Source: Haemonchus contortus (taxonomy: Eukaryota; Nematoda; Chromadorea; Rhabditida; Trichostrongylidae). From it: 64,000 nt of DNA. Positions 11,501-23,543 of this stretch are shown here, piece by piece. The translations under genes were made by a program, and so were the position numbers. The stretch lies in NCBI GenBank assembly GCA_000469685.2, contig LS997562.1, positions 22,334,203 to 22,398,202 of the forward strand, written 5' to 3'. Each line of letters starts with the position of its first letter. Positions within the stretch are counted from its first letter, which is position 1. The notes beneath the pieces were generated by a model. The model did no database searches and was not told the DNA's origin. It saw nothing but the letters and a program-made list of their open reading frames with translations.

Positions 11501-13150
11501 TTCATTTCTTTCGGTTTCGTACTGATCCATCAGAGATCGATTGCATACGATTGCACTACGAAATCGTTTTTCCCAGTCTTCCAGCTGTTCAACGACAGAT
11601 TAACGATACCATTTCGATTAACTCAAGCTGCCATTCCATTCTTGGAGAAATCAAGTGTAAGCTTTCACTTTACTTTCTTCAAAATTTGAAGTTTCTTTCT
11701 CGGATGTTGCATAGGTTTTCGTAGAACTGGAGCTAAAAGATAGATTCTCAATGATGTTGTGTTGTTCTGCTTTGTAATTATGTTGTTATACCAGCATTTC
11801 AAACAACAAGGCGCTTATAGTCAGCATTCCTTCTCTACACTGAATAACTAATGGCAAGGAAACCGTTGCCAGTAGATAAGTCATATGTGTGATACGTGGT
11901 AAACTCATAGTCTTTTCAAAAAATGAGTGCCCGAATTTTGCTTGTAGTGGCCATACAATCAATTGTTTGTTCATCTTTGGATTCCGCGCAGGGAGAAGAT
12001 TGCATTCCGGGCCTTTCTAACAACATCTCTGTCGGCTTATAATTCAGTTGCCGCCAAGATCGCTGTTTGATGGTCGTCTTGTAGGTATTCTCGAGAAAAA
12101 TGAATTAGCTTTCAGCCCCTTACCTGATAAGTGTTTTATCTCTTGTGCTTGGAACATCGCTCAAGGTGCGGTTCTATCATGTAAAGCCTAAATGGTCCAA
12201 CAGCGGGAAGGCTCCTATCATCCTGACCGTCAAATCAGCATAAAGGCTATCATCATTTTGCACAACTTCTAACTAAGTTGCATTTATGCTGGTTTCAAAG
12301 TCTTTCATATAATATCCTTCATTTTTGGAACGGCTCCGTGGTGTATCTGACGTCGTGCGCCGGTTATACGCCCGGACTAGACGTTGGTTTACTATCAGTG
12401 GCGTCAACAGGTGTTCTCAGCCTCACCAAAAATGTGGCTCTTTCTGCTGCCCGTCGTGGAGTGCGTGTTAATGCTGTCTGCTTCGGAATGGTAGGTTTTC
12501 ACCTGTTTCCCATGTGTCTTGTCCTCTTTGCTGGTTTTCTTCGAGTAATTTATTAGTCTTTCAGGAGAGGGAGCGCATATTTGTGGTATCAGTCAAAAAT
12601 TTTTCAAGAAAGGTTGCTCGAAACTGAAACATTCAGATAGAATCATTTCATATTTACATGGAGTATAAACTGCCCAGGCGATTCTTTTGATATCATAGTT
12701 AGCCACAAGTACACTGATGTAATTACTTGTAACAAATGAGAAACAGTGAGCCGTGCTGCTAGCAGAACCTAGCCGTTTGATATGAACTTCAGGACCCCGT
12801 CTACGTTTCGTCGCAAAATGAGTCTTAGGGTTTCACAGCAATAGATATGACCGCGGTACTAGTAAGGTACTTCTAGGTGGAAAAAGACGGTACGGGTGCT
12901 TTCTGGGATTCACATGTGTCGAATGAAGCCTTGCAACAACTTCAGTCCATGATACCACTTGGACGATTAGGAAGGCCTTCTGATGCAGCTTCTCTGGTGC
13001 AATTTCTCATATCTCCTCGGGCAAGGTGGGACTATTCGAACTACTTTTCTTGTTCGGCTTGACCCCGTTTCGTTTCTGATAATGTTGCCTTTCAGGTATA
13101 TAACGGGCGAGAATTGTATATTGAATGGTGGAGTATCTTTCAGACTGTAG
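8527..13150 (+). CDS. DHRS4-like short-chain dehydrogenase, apparently catalytically dead
   Basis: Seven exons with agreeing phases: 8527-8673, 10865-10936, 11026-11127, 11585-11656, 12278-12490, 12877-13025, 13096-13150 (269 residues; family about 250-260). The fold is a classical SDR: N-terminal VALVTGATNSVGKAI cofactor loop, then GDVVGFSFNIED, an MD helix, PFRLTQAAIPFLEKSS, SVVYLTSCAGYTP, LTKNVALSAARRGVRVN, IPLGRLGRPSDAASLVQFL and the C-terminal YITGENCILNGG, closest to DHRS4-type carbonyl reductases. Key residues are missing. NNAG/SNAA after strand 4 reads VPPDN, and the catalytic YxxxK region reads LLSVAST, so Tyr is Leu and Lys is Ser; the catalytic Ser remains. All frames are open, so it is probably an expressed pseudoenzyme. 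Exon 5 uses a weak acceptor (CTAACTAAG) and adds about 17 unmatched residues. The first intron is 2.2 kb. Confidence 0.85.
10566..10810. mobile_element. piggyBac-like MITE in an SDR intron
   Basis: A 237-bp non-coding element is bounded by TTAA at both ends (10566-10569 and 10807-10810). Its terminal inverted repeats begin CCCATTGAGGACCGCG and end GCGGTCGCCAATGGG, 13 of 15 positions pairing. CCC...GGG termini and TTAA target duplications are the hallmark of the piggyBac superfamily. No transposase frame is inside, so it is non-autonomous. Confidence 0.8.
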
Positions 13151-13632
13151 ATAAGTTCACTCAACGATTTAATTTCAACAGGAACACTTTGTTTATGTTG
13201 GTTATAAAGCGTATGTCTGGCAAGTTGGTGAAATCGAATGTGGATATGAATCCCTTACTACTTTGATCACTTTATAAGAATTTAGTTTTCGTTACTCTTG
13301 TATTTCAACATGTGTAACTCAAACTCGAATTGTGCACCACTATAACACACATCTCTTACTTACGTTGTTGTTCCTGTCGTATCGTGATGAACTCTTTCAC
13401 ACAAATTTAACCCTTGGAAATTGATGGCCTTCCTCGGGATTATCCGTTCACCCCTACAGCCCCTACAGCCCCAGCTAGATTATTAATCATTTTCCAAATG
13501 ATCTAGACTAGTCTAAACTTCTAGTTGATGCTAAGCTATTTTCTTCTGCATCTATCGTTTGGGTAAGGTTGAATCGTCAAGTCGAGTTTACAAAATGTTG
13601 AGCAAACTACTTCTTACGTACTGGTTAAGACA

Positions 13633-16600
13633 ATGATGACACGACATTTTTCTATGGCACAATCTAGTTGTCGGATTGCTAGCCGCATAACAGCAGAGGA
13701 ATATGCTGGACGCCGTGCACGCTTAGTTCAAAGCGTAAGAAAAGTGGCTGGTCAATCAGGTAATTCCTTCACTCTGAACCGTAGGTATTTCTGAGAATTA
13801 GATTCGATACTATTTCTGTTCCCTGAAGACTTTGTTTGAGATCGTGACCTGGTCCTTCTATTAAAAGGGTCAAAACGGTATTACATTGCACCAGATGTTC
13901 CGGGTTCGTACCGGCAATGCAGCCATTTCAGGTTTGTGGTTGAATTTTAACTTTAACTTTTCATTGATTCATCAAAGACTTTATATGAGCATTTCCTATA
14001 GGTATCTGAGCGGTGTCACTATTCCCGGTTGTTACTACCTCATTCATTCGCCAAAACGTGGAGGTCCTCCACGGCCGATATTGTTTATGAACAAAAGGAG
14101 TGATTTTGAAGAGCTGTGGGAAGGCGCTCTGCCTGGTGAGTCGTCTCTAGAGCTCACTGCAGGATTTGAGGAGCTATTGCCCACTAGGAAAATAAACGAG
14201 GTGCTTCATTTCTCGTGAACTCGCTTTTCTGTCCAGCATCTCATACATTCACATTTTCAAAGGTGATTACCAAGATGGCGTCGTCGGGCGCATCTCTGTT
14301 CTTCGAGTCAGACGACTGGGCAGGAACTGAAGTCGTGGCTGCCCGTTCACAGTACGGTGCTTACCATTGTCTGAAAAATCATGTGCGTTTATACATTTAA
14401 GATTCTTTCTCTATTGCGAGTGCTACGAGAGTTAGTCAGTGCTTACTGGTGTCGTCGCTATCTTATCATCGAAGTCTAGACGCGATTAGGACGACGCTGC
14501 TTATGAACAGCAATAGATTTCTACTTTATAAAAGGAAAGGGGCTGCTCGACGATATACCCATTTCAGGAGAGTTCTCTAAAGTTTTCAGTGTGTCTCAGA
14601 TTTTTTTGATTTTTTCAAGAAATGGCTCCAGGTGCAGCGGGACAAAAGTGCGACGAAGGCGCTTCTTTTTTAGGAAGAGTGAACAAATGCTGTAAGAAGA
14701 CTGTTGGTATAACTACTTCCAGATAGATGAGCTGCGTTTTGTGAAGTCTCCGATGGAAATCCAGTCAATGCGGGATGTTTGCACAATTGGAGCTCAGGTG
14801 TGAGCTTCTACGCCACTTTCAGAAAAGTTACAGCTGTCAGAATTATTCTACTTCCAAGTTTCATTCCTGAAATGTCATGAATCAGCAGATTTAGGATAGT
14901 GAAGGTCCCACCAATGAGTTGTAATCTTTTTTATAGCCTCAATTACATTATTACTTGTAAATGTTTAGGTAGTTGCGTCAACAATAGCAGGCTGTCGTGG
15001 TTTCGACAACGAAGCATCGATTGGAGGGTTGCTGGAGTTCGAATCAAGGAGGTAAGAAATGTTCAGTGAACTCGGTTATAGTATACTTAACCTGTAGGTT
15101 TAAATGGGACAAGTGAGTTGGTTTCATGAAAAGACTAGATAACAAGTCGTTAACAAATTCAGGCGGGGTGCTGAAATGTTGTCATATCCTCCGGTAATCG
15201 CGGCTGGTGCAAGAGCTAATACCATACACTATTTGGATGCCAATGGAGCAATCGAAAAAGGGTAATTGTGCTTTCTTGTAGTTGACAGCTATCCATGAAA
15301 AGACTTAAGTCTTAGTCTCTTTGTATAGTACCCACAAGGAGCAAACCATAAAAGTTATGATTACCATTTTGCGATATGTGCATCCTGAATTTTTACTTTC
15401 TTCTATCATTTCAATGTTCCTAAACGGATTGCTTTGCTTCCGAATTTTGGGCTCTTTGTGTACCGTTTAAGGTCTACAAACACATTTCACCATTTCAAAT
15501 AGTTCTGTTTTATAGTGATTGTGTGCTAATGGACGCTGGAGTTGATCTGAATGGTTATGTATCGGACATTACGCGATGTTTCCCTATTTCGGGAAAATTC
15601 TCCTCTGCTCAACGCACCTTATATGATGCCCTCCTGTATGTACATGAACAACTGCTCGAGTATGCACATAAGTCAGAAAAAGTTAGTGATGAAGGTTTTG
15701 CTTTGTTAATACTGCCACCTGGCTTCAAATTAGATCATGAGGCATGAGAGGAATAAGTGCAATAACTATGTGTTGGCAGAAAGTGGTACTGCAGTGGCAT
15801 GTTTTTTTTGTCAATTCATTAACCTCCCAATTTTATAGTGGCAAGTGGCGCATTATCACATCCGTCTGGTCATGGGTTCGAATCCCGGCTTGGTATCCGC
15901 CTAAGCCTACCAAGCTTTCCATCCCTCCGGGGTTGGTTGATTGACACCAGACTCGCCTGGGAGGACTATAGCACTGACCTGTACGTTGGCTGACCACCAT
16001 AAGTCATTGTATAGGCCATATACGCTTTCAAAACACCCCTACGATTCTTAATGAAAGTCGAATGCGGGGGCGTATTCTTCAGATGGGATTGATCAACGCC
16101 CGAGACTTTGCTGTTTTACCAATTTTCTGTATCCTTGTGTGTACTCCACTTCTCCTCTCTTGAAAGTTGGATAGAGTGCTCAATGGAAATTTCAGATACG
16201 CCTCAGTAATTTATATAGCCGTATGATGGAACTTATATGTAGCGCTATTCTTGAAGTTGGTCTACTTCCTCAGTCGACAGACAGCCAGCAATTGCTCAGA
16301 GTAAGCGCAGCCCTTCAGTTATCAAGCTGGATACCTTTTTTTTGTATTTTCTGGTTATATTAGGCTGCGGAGTCATTATGCCCACATCATGTGAGTCATT
16401 ACCTTGGTATGGACGTCCATGATTGCACTACAATCTCTCGTGATATCGACGTTCCTCACGGGACTGTTTTCACCATTGAACCTGGTGAGCTAATTTCATC
16501 CAGTTTGGCCTCCAAATTTCCCTTAGGGGTTTTGTTGGATTTTCTGGTTGACTTGGAATTGTTATCGTTATTGAGCTTGACTCGAGAAGTTTCTGGTTTT

Positions 16601-16800
16601 GGAATTCGAAAATCGCCTTTCTGAGGTGTACTCATTAAGGTCTATATGTGCCCAAAGATCCACAGTTTCCCGAGGAATTCCACGGTATTGGACTACGGAT
16701 TGAGGATGACGTGGTCGCTACCGCAGAGGGAATAGAAGTGCTTTCAGATGGTGTCCCACGTGCAGCTAGTGAAATAGAATATCTCATGCGATCTCAATAA
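13633..16800 (+). CDS. Xaa-Pro aminopeptidase 3, mitochondrial (XPNPEP3-like, M24B)
   Basis: Eleven exons, all phases consistent: 13633-13759, 13868-13931, 14002-14200, 14263-14382, 14723-14797, 14969-15051, 15163-15261, 15516-15681, 16196-16300, 16364-16484, 16640-16800; 439 residues, slightly short of the human enzyme (507). It removes N-terminal residues before proline and processes imported mitochondrial proteins (family knowledge). The N-terminus is Arg/Ser-rich without acidic residues, like a presequence, followed by ITAEEYAGRRARL typical of the aminopeptidase P N-terminal domain. The catalytic pita-bread domain shows all five metal ligands: Asp in LMDAGVD, Asp in YVSDITR, His in SHYLGMDVHD, Glu in TIEPG and Glu in RIEDDV. 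YPPVIAAG and NTIHYLDANG blocks also match. About 30 residues between NH and IDELRFVKSP (intron 14383-14722) are missing relative to human, so a small exon may be unmodelled. The start is the first of two tandem ATGs. Confidence 0.9.
15834..16110 (+). mobile_element. tRNA-derived SINE (copy in XPNPEP3 intron)
   Basis: It begins with TATAGTGGCAAGTGGCGCA (A-box-like) and contains GGGTTCGAATCCCGG, a perfect tRNA B box. It continues with the family body (CCAACC/CTACCAAGCTTTCC, ACTCGCCTGGGAGGA, GGCTGACCACC, GTATAGGCCATATACGC) and ends near GGGATTGATCAACGCC. It lies between the exons ending at 15681 and starting at 16196 and does not interrupt coding. Confidence 0.85.
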
Positions 16801-17674
16801 TTTTTTCTTGCTCAAACTTAGGATAAAGAAGAGTTTTAATGACATGTTTTGGTGATGATGTACCAAAGGTATGTTGAATCAAACCTAGTTCGTTATAAGT
16901 CGAAGATGACCGATCGGTCATTTATTTCGAATACATCTATGGATCTGAGATTTCATTCTAGCTCCAGACTGAGATGGTTTGAAGGCAGAATGGGGCCTAT
17001 TTGGGTATTCGGAAAATTCATTCTTGATGCGCTGAAGGCGAAAGATGCTTACATGACTGAAGCTGCAGCGAGTGCCCTCTTCGTTCTAAATGTACCAACG
17101 GTGACGGCATCTGTCTACTCAAAACACATTCCTCTCACTAAAGTTGATGACCTCACGTCATCACCAGCCACAACCCAAGGATAGAGATACGTACCCTCAT
17201 TGATACAGATGATTGGACCGACTATCAAAAGTTACCATTTGAAGTTCTGAGTTGTAGTACTTCCTGTGTACATCCTGTGCCACCAGGAATATCAGGTTTA
17301 TTCGCAGTCCACTACTTTCTCTCTCATAGAGCTCAAGTCAAAGCTTGATCTCTGGCTCCACTTAATGGATGCCATGAGAAAGAGCAGGCGACTTACTTGC
17401 TCTCATCTGTTAGCTTTTTTGAACTCAAATGTCTTCTAGAGGTTCTCTTTGATCAGTGATGTACAAAAAGATCAACATTGGAATGTTTATGGGTTGATTC
17501 ATATATTTTATTTTAGTTAATTGGTTAGTATAATCAGTTAGTGAATTGTAAAGTGCCAGGGATATTCTTTTTTTTCAGCTTGAGACTACTAAAATATAAT
17601 TATGTGCATTTTTCTACTTCGATTGAGTTGTGAGTGATTTCTCTATGGTCTCTCTTGAAGGAGGATCAAATGGT
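16801..17674. other. convergent intergenic region with one unexplained open frame
   Basis: This lies between the XPNPEP3 stop and the tail-to-tail Kelch gene. A plus-strand frame open from 16849 to 17184 (111 codons, ending SPATTQG) contains a fairly protein-like stretch, DALKAKDAYMTEAAASALF. It has no good start, no domain and no clear splice partner. It may be 3' UTR of XPNPEP3 or an unassigned exon. Nothing else is recognisable. Confidence 0.3.
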
Positions 17675-20600
17675 CTAGGTGAAGTCGAGTTGAATTGGAT
17701 GGAAGTTGATTAAATTTCGAATGATTTCATGATCGGCGATGCGAACCAGTCGTAAAGCAGATTTTGGGATGCTCATCGCTGGCAGTGTCTGTAAGCACAC
17801 TTTGATCAGTCAGCAATTCATTCCAAGTTCGATCCCCCCTTCATACCTCCCATTTGTACGCTCTTATGTCGAATCGCTCCACTGTGCTAGTTGTTCGAGT
17901 TCCATCGAATCCACCAGCTACGTAAATGCATCCGTTCATGATTTCAATTCCAAAATTGGATCTGTAGATAGGAGTAGTACTTGTTACGGAGGATGACTAT
18001 ATTCTACATCGAAAACAGGTTGATTGGCTGCTCACCGAGTAATCTCCATATCAGGAAGCGGGTACCATAGGCCTACACGTTGGTCGTAGAATTCAGTACT
18101 TTTCAACCGTCGAACGCCATTGAAACCTCCTACGACGATGGCGGAATTCGCCTCGTATGTCACTGCTGATACTCCAGTCCGTACCGAACGCATTGCTGAC
18201 GATCCGTTCATCCTGAAAAGCATTTCATATCTCAGCATTGGATCAACCTGAGCTGTAAGTGTCCGCATTATTGAAGAGAAAGGAAAGAGAAGAGCTCAAC
18301 ATAAAAAGCGTACGGAAGGCCTCCGTAACCTTTGCCGGGAGTGGGAACAGGTGCTCGATACTGAAAGAACCGCACTGGAAGAGGAGGTGTGAAGAATGAA
18401 CATGATTCAGCTCGGTAGTATCCGCATTCTTGGAATCAGAGTGGAGTGTTCCCCATTCGTCAGATTATGCTGGCGAAGTACACAGATCATCGAATTTTGT
18501 TTTTTTGATTGATAACGCTTCGGTGCTTCCTTCATCTGTGGAGGATGGTATAGTGCCATGTGACGCACTATCACACACACAGAACGGGGATCGAGTAACG
18601 AATTGATCCCCGAACTGTGGTACCCGGGCCGAAGAGCCTGCCATTCGAACTGGGCCAAATGGCATCAGACTCGTCTCTAGAGAGAAAAATCTCTGACTTG
18701 CATGTAGGCTGGTCACTGCAAGTCGGGGCAGAGTCTATATCTGTCGCGTTTCATTGGAGTTCTCATCTTTTCGTCTGTATCCTATTCAAATTTGAATACT
18801 CTAAGCCCAGGAGATCAGTAGTTATAGATTTTCGGTGAACTACACTCTTCGCGCATGCCCCGCCCCTAGTGGGTTGAGTCCAGCTTAGGTCACATGCCCT
18901 CATGTTACTCGGCTCATTCCCCACTTCTTCCAAGCTGGCTTAGCTGTTCCAGCTCGATTTCCAGAACGCGCCATCTAAGGTGACCACAAACGGACAAAGA
19001 GGCAAATAGACAGACAAACCGACAAACAGACGAACATAAAGGTTTATATATAGTAAGGATTTCTTCGTGAACCATACCATGACTGCGTCTCAAAATCCAG
19101 CATTTCGATATCATTGTGTATCGTTCTCCCATCAAAACCGCCAATTATTGTGGGACGTCCTGCTAGAACCACAGCGCCTGCATCGGATCTGTAAATGGCT
19201 TCCTCCGAATCCTTCGCAAAAGGCAAGTCGAATTGGAGTCACACTACCGTTGCTTCGCCATGAATGGGAGATGATACCAATGGTTTTTCTCAATATGAAG
19301 AATTTCAGCGGAGTTCAGTCGTCGGTGGCCGTTGTAACTGAAATTAGAGGGGTTGTTTTGTGATGTGAGGACGAAATGTTTTTCCTCTTTAGGCACTTCT
19401 GTCTACACATAGCTTTTTGTATTCAGCTGTTTCCACATTCAGCTGAAATCCCAAACGAATTTCGTGGGGATCTGGGATACCGAAAAGTTGGCCATTCCAA
19501 GAAATGAGTATTGTCTTCTTCACTACCTCATAGATGCTCCCTTGGAGGTTCTCGTTTTTTTTTCCTTTAATCCTGAAGCTGACGATTATTACAGTAACCT
19601 TAGGACTTTTTAAAACAGCCTCATCTGAGCAGTTTGTTCACAATTCGTCCATCTTAGAATCTTGAACTGGGGTTAAGCGACAATCAACATTACACCAAGT
19701 CCAAAAGAAATCCTTTATTCTTGTACTCGTCCATACTTTCTTGAAATCAGATCACGAGAACTCACCCTCCCATGGCAACGACATGGTAAGTCCCAATCGG
19801 ATCGACAAATGGAGTCGCAGCTACGTAACATCGTCTGTCGTGCATATTTGTTATCGCCTCCCATGTCTCAAAGTAACCATTCATAGGGATGGAGTAAGAA
19901 TGGTACTATTTTACCTACCTTTTTATTGAGATCAAAAGACTTGGCGTGTTGAAAGTATTCTCGTCCATTGAATCCACCGAAAATTGTCAGATTCTCGGCA
20001 CATAGCACGGCTCCATGATAGGCTCGTGGGATTTCTCTAAATATTTTTCTTGTTTTCTCTGCCCATCCAATTGAACTGAGTACTTCTGAAGCCTTTCATA
20101 CCTGACCGAAGCATCCGGAGTTACCCATGACTGGGCTCTGGGGTTAAAAACTTCCACAATGTCTGACGGGCCACCAGTACTCCAACCACCTGAAGGGAAA
20201 AGGTAAGGCTCTATGGCGTGTTTGAGAAACCTGAAAAACCTCGACCTATGGCTACAATAACTTCTCGTGGTACTCGATCCCGTACGACCGCCGCTACTCG
20301 TCCATCTGTTCCGCGCCGCTTGAGATTTTCAGATTTCAACCGCATCATCCGTTCGTTATTTTTCGGATTTTTCTGAAACGACTCCGTTCTATGTGCATGT
20401 AGACACCGGTGTAGAATTTTAGAGTTTGGCTATACCGCTATCCAATTGTTTATCAATGGTTCTTCTTCTTTGCATTGGATGTCCAGTCGATCGTCTGCCA
20501 ACGCGGTTAGGATTTCGGTTTCTGTCATTCTTTCATAATCGCCATTGTTGAGATGCTGGAATTAGCCAGAGTTCTTTTCTTCTGTTTGTTTCAAATGCGC

Positions 20601-23543
20601 TTTGTATAATTGGAGGTTGGGCTTCTGGAGGGAAGTTTAGATGTATTTAGTACGACATTTTAGTGTTAGGATAATCGTCATAGGCGAGGGCACTGCTGGC
20701 GTTGGTAAGGGATATAATCAACTCCACTTTGCAGACGACATCGTGCTTATAGCACTGAGTATTGACCAGGAGGACACAGCAGGCGAGCGAACGCATTGTT
20801 CTTGAGAAACGAAATGCTATCTGATCTTCCAATTACCCTACAACTTTTCTGAATGCTCTAGGTACATGTATCTGGGAAGAAAGTCAACATGATGAACCAC
20901 TTGGCTCTGGAGCGAAGCAGAAGGAAACGCGCTTACTGGGTAATGTGTGAGAACATCGCGAGGGCAGCGGAGAGGGCAAAAGATTTGGGTCCATGCTAAA
21001 CTTCTCCACACTGCTGCCCATCCTGCTTCGACATACATCTCGGAGGCTTGGACTCTATGGAGGAAGGATGAACATGCTGTCCAGGTGATTCAACGCACTT
21101 TAGACAAGGCGATGCTTGGAATTTCCCTATACCCGCAAGGGCAGAAAGGAATCCGGAGTTCAGAGCTCCGTCAACAAACGTAGATTAGGGACACCTTTTC
21201 TCATAACAAGGAATCGAAGATCGGGTGGGACGGGCACGTTATGCAATATTGTAATGACCGCTGGACCAGCGGTTACCGACTGGATCCCTCGGGACATCAA
21301 AGGAACTCCAGTACGGCCGCCAGCGCGATTCTTCATGAAAACGCTGGCTTCGATCGAGCAAGGATGATCCACTGGCATACATTGGCAGAGAGACCTTACT
21401 GGCACCCGCTCAAGTCAATGGGATAATCAGTGGGAAGGCATGTTATACAGGTGGATATCGCTAACCTTCACTCAAAACTTCAGTAGAATGGATACGGCTG
21501 TACTCTTTTTCTAAATATAGAAATGCAGCTTTTCACGTCGTGGATAATGGGTGTGACCGCTCTTCGATAGGAACGAGCAGTAGTGGTAACTAACAGTTTT
21601 GGAACAAATCTTATCCACGAAGTAGGTGAGACCAATTTTGAGTAAACAGCAAAACGTGATGAAAATTTCAGTATTGTTCATTTCAACTTTTTGCACTCCC
21701 AGCGATCACCTTGTCAATGCTGTGACGATTGTGTAGAGATCCGTTTGCTTCCAAGCCATCTTAATGACTCCTTTTCGATTCAATCATGGAAGGGTATGAA
21801 GGATCTGAGGGAAGAATGCACGGAGATGCCAAATGAAAAACGATTAGGTCAATTTGGTCGACATTTTTTTCTGGTATGGAACATGCAGTAAGTTGTCTTT
21901 TACCAGAATCGGGCTTGAACAGCTTCTTCGTAGTATTTAAGAGAAATTGGGAAATTCTGTGGAAAACAATTACCAGGCATTTTGAAGGTGGTAATTCCGG
22001 AAGCAGTACGACGTAGCGGCACCTCCTTCCCTTAGAAATAAAGTTCTAGGCTGCTCTCAGAAATTCCGACCGCCAACGGTTCGATCGTTCCACTAGATGG
22101 TCAGCGTGGACCTATCAGTATCTTCAATCTTCTGGAGCTGTTATTAATGTAGGGAGTACTTGGGTGAATATGAAGCTTCGAGCGAATGCTGCTTTTTGAT
22201 ATACGAACTGACCAATCTAAATTCTTTAATGATACTGGTCCAGAGCCTTTCTGACAGTACGGCACTTCGTATCAGAGATTTTCGGTAAGCAGCCAGTCGA
22301 TTTGATGGATGCACACAGGAAACGACCGTGTTTATCAATTCTTCCATAAGTGTACTCATTTGCAGAAACGATGCGGTTACCATTAACTGAAAAGAAGATC
22401 CCGTCTGGTAACTGGTGATAGGGAATGAAAATCGGAATTGAATTGTTCACCGACATTCATTGCAGCTTCTGCTGAGAACTTTGGTGTCGTGCCATTGTAC
22501 ATATGAGCAGTTAGTGAAAGACACGCCCGGAAATCGGACGAGTTTACGCAAGTCAATCTGTAAGCAAATTTATCAGTAGCGGTTCGCATAATAATAATGG
22601 TAGACATTTGTATTTGTATTGACGTGATTTACTCCACCGTAATTGAAGGAAGGTATATGTGGGCGACTCAGCATTCACCAGGCAACCTTTCTCAGGTAGT
22701 GCTCCCTTACATGAAATCAAACAGTAACTCATAAGACGTTGTTAAGGCCGACTACAATAAGTGCATACATACTCACAGGGCCAAACTAAAATTCGGGGTT
22801 GCCGGACGCAGCGGATTCTATAAGGAAGTCGCGAGTGGAAGTCGCGCCATGCCTTTGAGTATTCCACTTAGAGGTGGTTTTTGTTAACTCTTGGGTCCGA
22901 ACGGTTAGTCAGTTCATCCTTCCATTCGACGCTTCGTTCGCTTCCTATTTCAGCGTGGGGAAAGACCCGTACTTCATTGTATTCTTGGTTTTTGCAGAAT
23001 GCTGTTCACCCGAAACGACCGATCTCTACCATCGATTCTTTCAAATCTCTTTATTGATTCTTCATTGATTAAGGACGTTTCAGGCTATCTTTATGTCATT
23101 CTTTTCTTCGAGAAACCACCGAGATATTCTATTTCCAGGCTGGTAATGAACCTGAAGTGAATAGTTGCGTTTTTCGGACGAGTTACCTCACTCGGCTGGA
23201 CTTGGATTCTAAGTAGGAACCGTGAAACAATGCGCGGAAGAAGAGCGATTCGGACGCCAATCGACAACGACTTAGTAGAAACTGAAAATTTGTATTGAGC
23301 TGACAGCATCAGGCTAGAGCGAGACTGTGATGGAAACCGATCCGAAACGTCACCGACCAAACCTCCATCGCTAGTTTCAATGATGACTTCGTCCTTCGTA
23401 GAGGTAATTGATGTGGATGGTCCTGGTTCTTGTTCTGGTAAAGCAGGAGCCTTGCATTGTGCATCGAGGTCGAGCGAGAGCGTAGGCGTGCAGTCTGGTC
23501 TGCCAATCGTTATCGAACCTCCATTCTCTTGCTCACCGACCAT
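17675..23543 (-). CDS. BTB-BACK-Kelch (KLHL-type) protein, putative Cullin-3 substrate adaptor
   Basis: Fourteen exons in agreeing phases (1719 nt, 572 residues): 23358-23543, 23187-23281, 22455-22557, 22213-22386, 20436-20555, 20246-20372, 20102-20189, 19919-20036, 19766-19866, 19248-19337, 19078-19188, 18036-18212, 17847-17961, 17675-17788. Order: a Ser/Pro/Glu-rich leader (1-50); BTB (~50-130: DEVIIETSDGGL, CRLASESLFFRALFHGSYL, AHMYNG); BACK (~130-235: MVTASFLQM, CVHPSNRL, LTALADDRLDIQCKEEEPLINNWIA); then six Kelch blades with diglycines (VAIGGWSTGG, TIFGGFNGR, AMGGYNGHRRLNS, TIIGGFDGR, AIVVGGFNGVRR, VAGGFDGTR) and a closing LPAMSIPKSALRL. KLHL proteins link Cullin-3 to substrates for ubiquitination; the substrate here is unknown. 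Several donors are GTCNGT. An RTE fragment sits in the intron 20556-22212. The start is the ATG at 23543, right after an AG. Confidence 0.88.
18538..18725 (+). mobile_element. degenerate tRNA-derived SINE
   Basis: GTGGAGGATGGTATAGTGCC, then GACGCACTATCACACAC, CATCAGACTCGTCTC and GTAGGCTGGTCACTGCAAGTC match successive blocks of the SINE family, with an altered B-box region around 18580-18625. It lies in a Kelch-gene intron, on the opposite strand. Confidence 0.6.
18830..19058 (+). mobile_element. 3' tail of an unidentified retroelement
   Basis: A run of degenerate GACAGACAAAC-type units is followed by TTTATATATAGTAAGGATT (19042-19060). The same tail architecture recurs at 48470-48530. I infer a LINE 3' end; the upstream limit is uncertain. 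It is in a Kelch-gene intron. Confidence 0.45.
20660..21430 (+). pseudogene. RTE-clade LINE reverse transcriptase, broken C-terminal fragment
   Basis: Read with frame changes, the plus strand gives the reverse transcriptase active site HFADDIVLIA (20725-20748), then YMYLGRK, SEAWTLWRKDEHAVQVIQR, MLGISLYP, GIRSSELRQ, GHVMQYCNDRWT and DWIPRD-like blocks, ending with a YWHPL motif. This order is characteristic of nematode RTE endonuclease-reverse transcriptases. Stops and frameshifts are frequent and the 5' two thirds are missing, so it is dead. It sits in the Kelch-gene intron 20556-22212, antisense to the gene. Confidence 0.8.

Noticed and set aside
13594..13635. Upstream ATG at 13594 as XPNPEP3 start
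   Set aside because: That frame reaches a stop after 13 codons; the tandem ATG at 13633 is in the enzyme frame.
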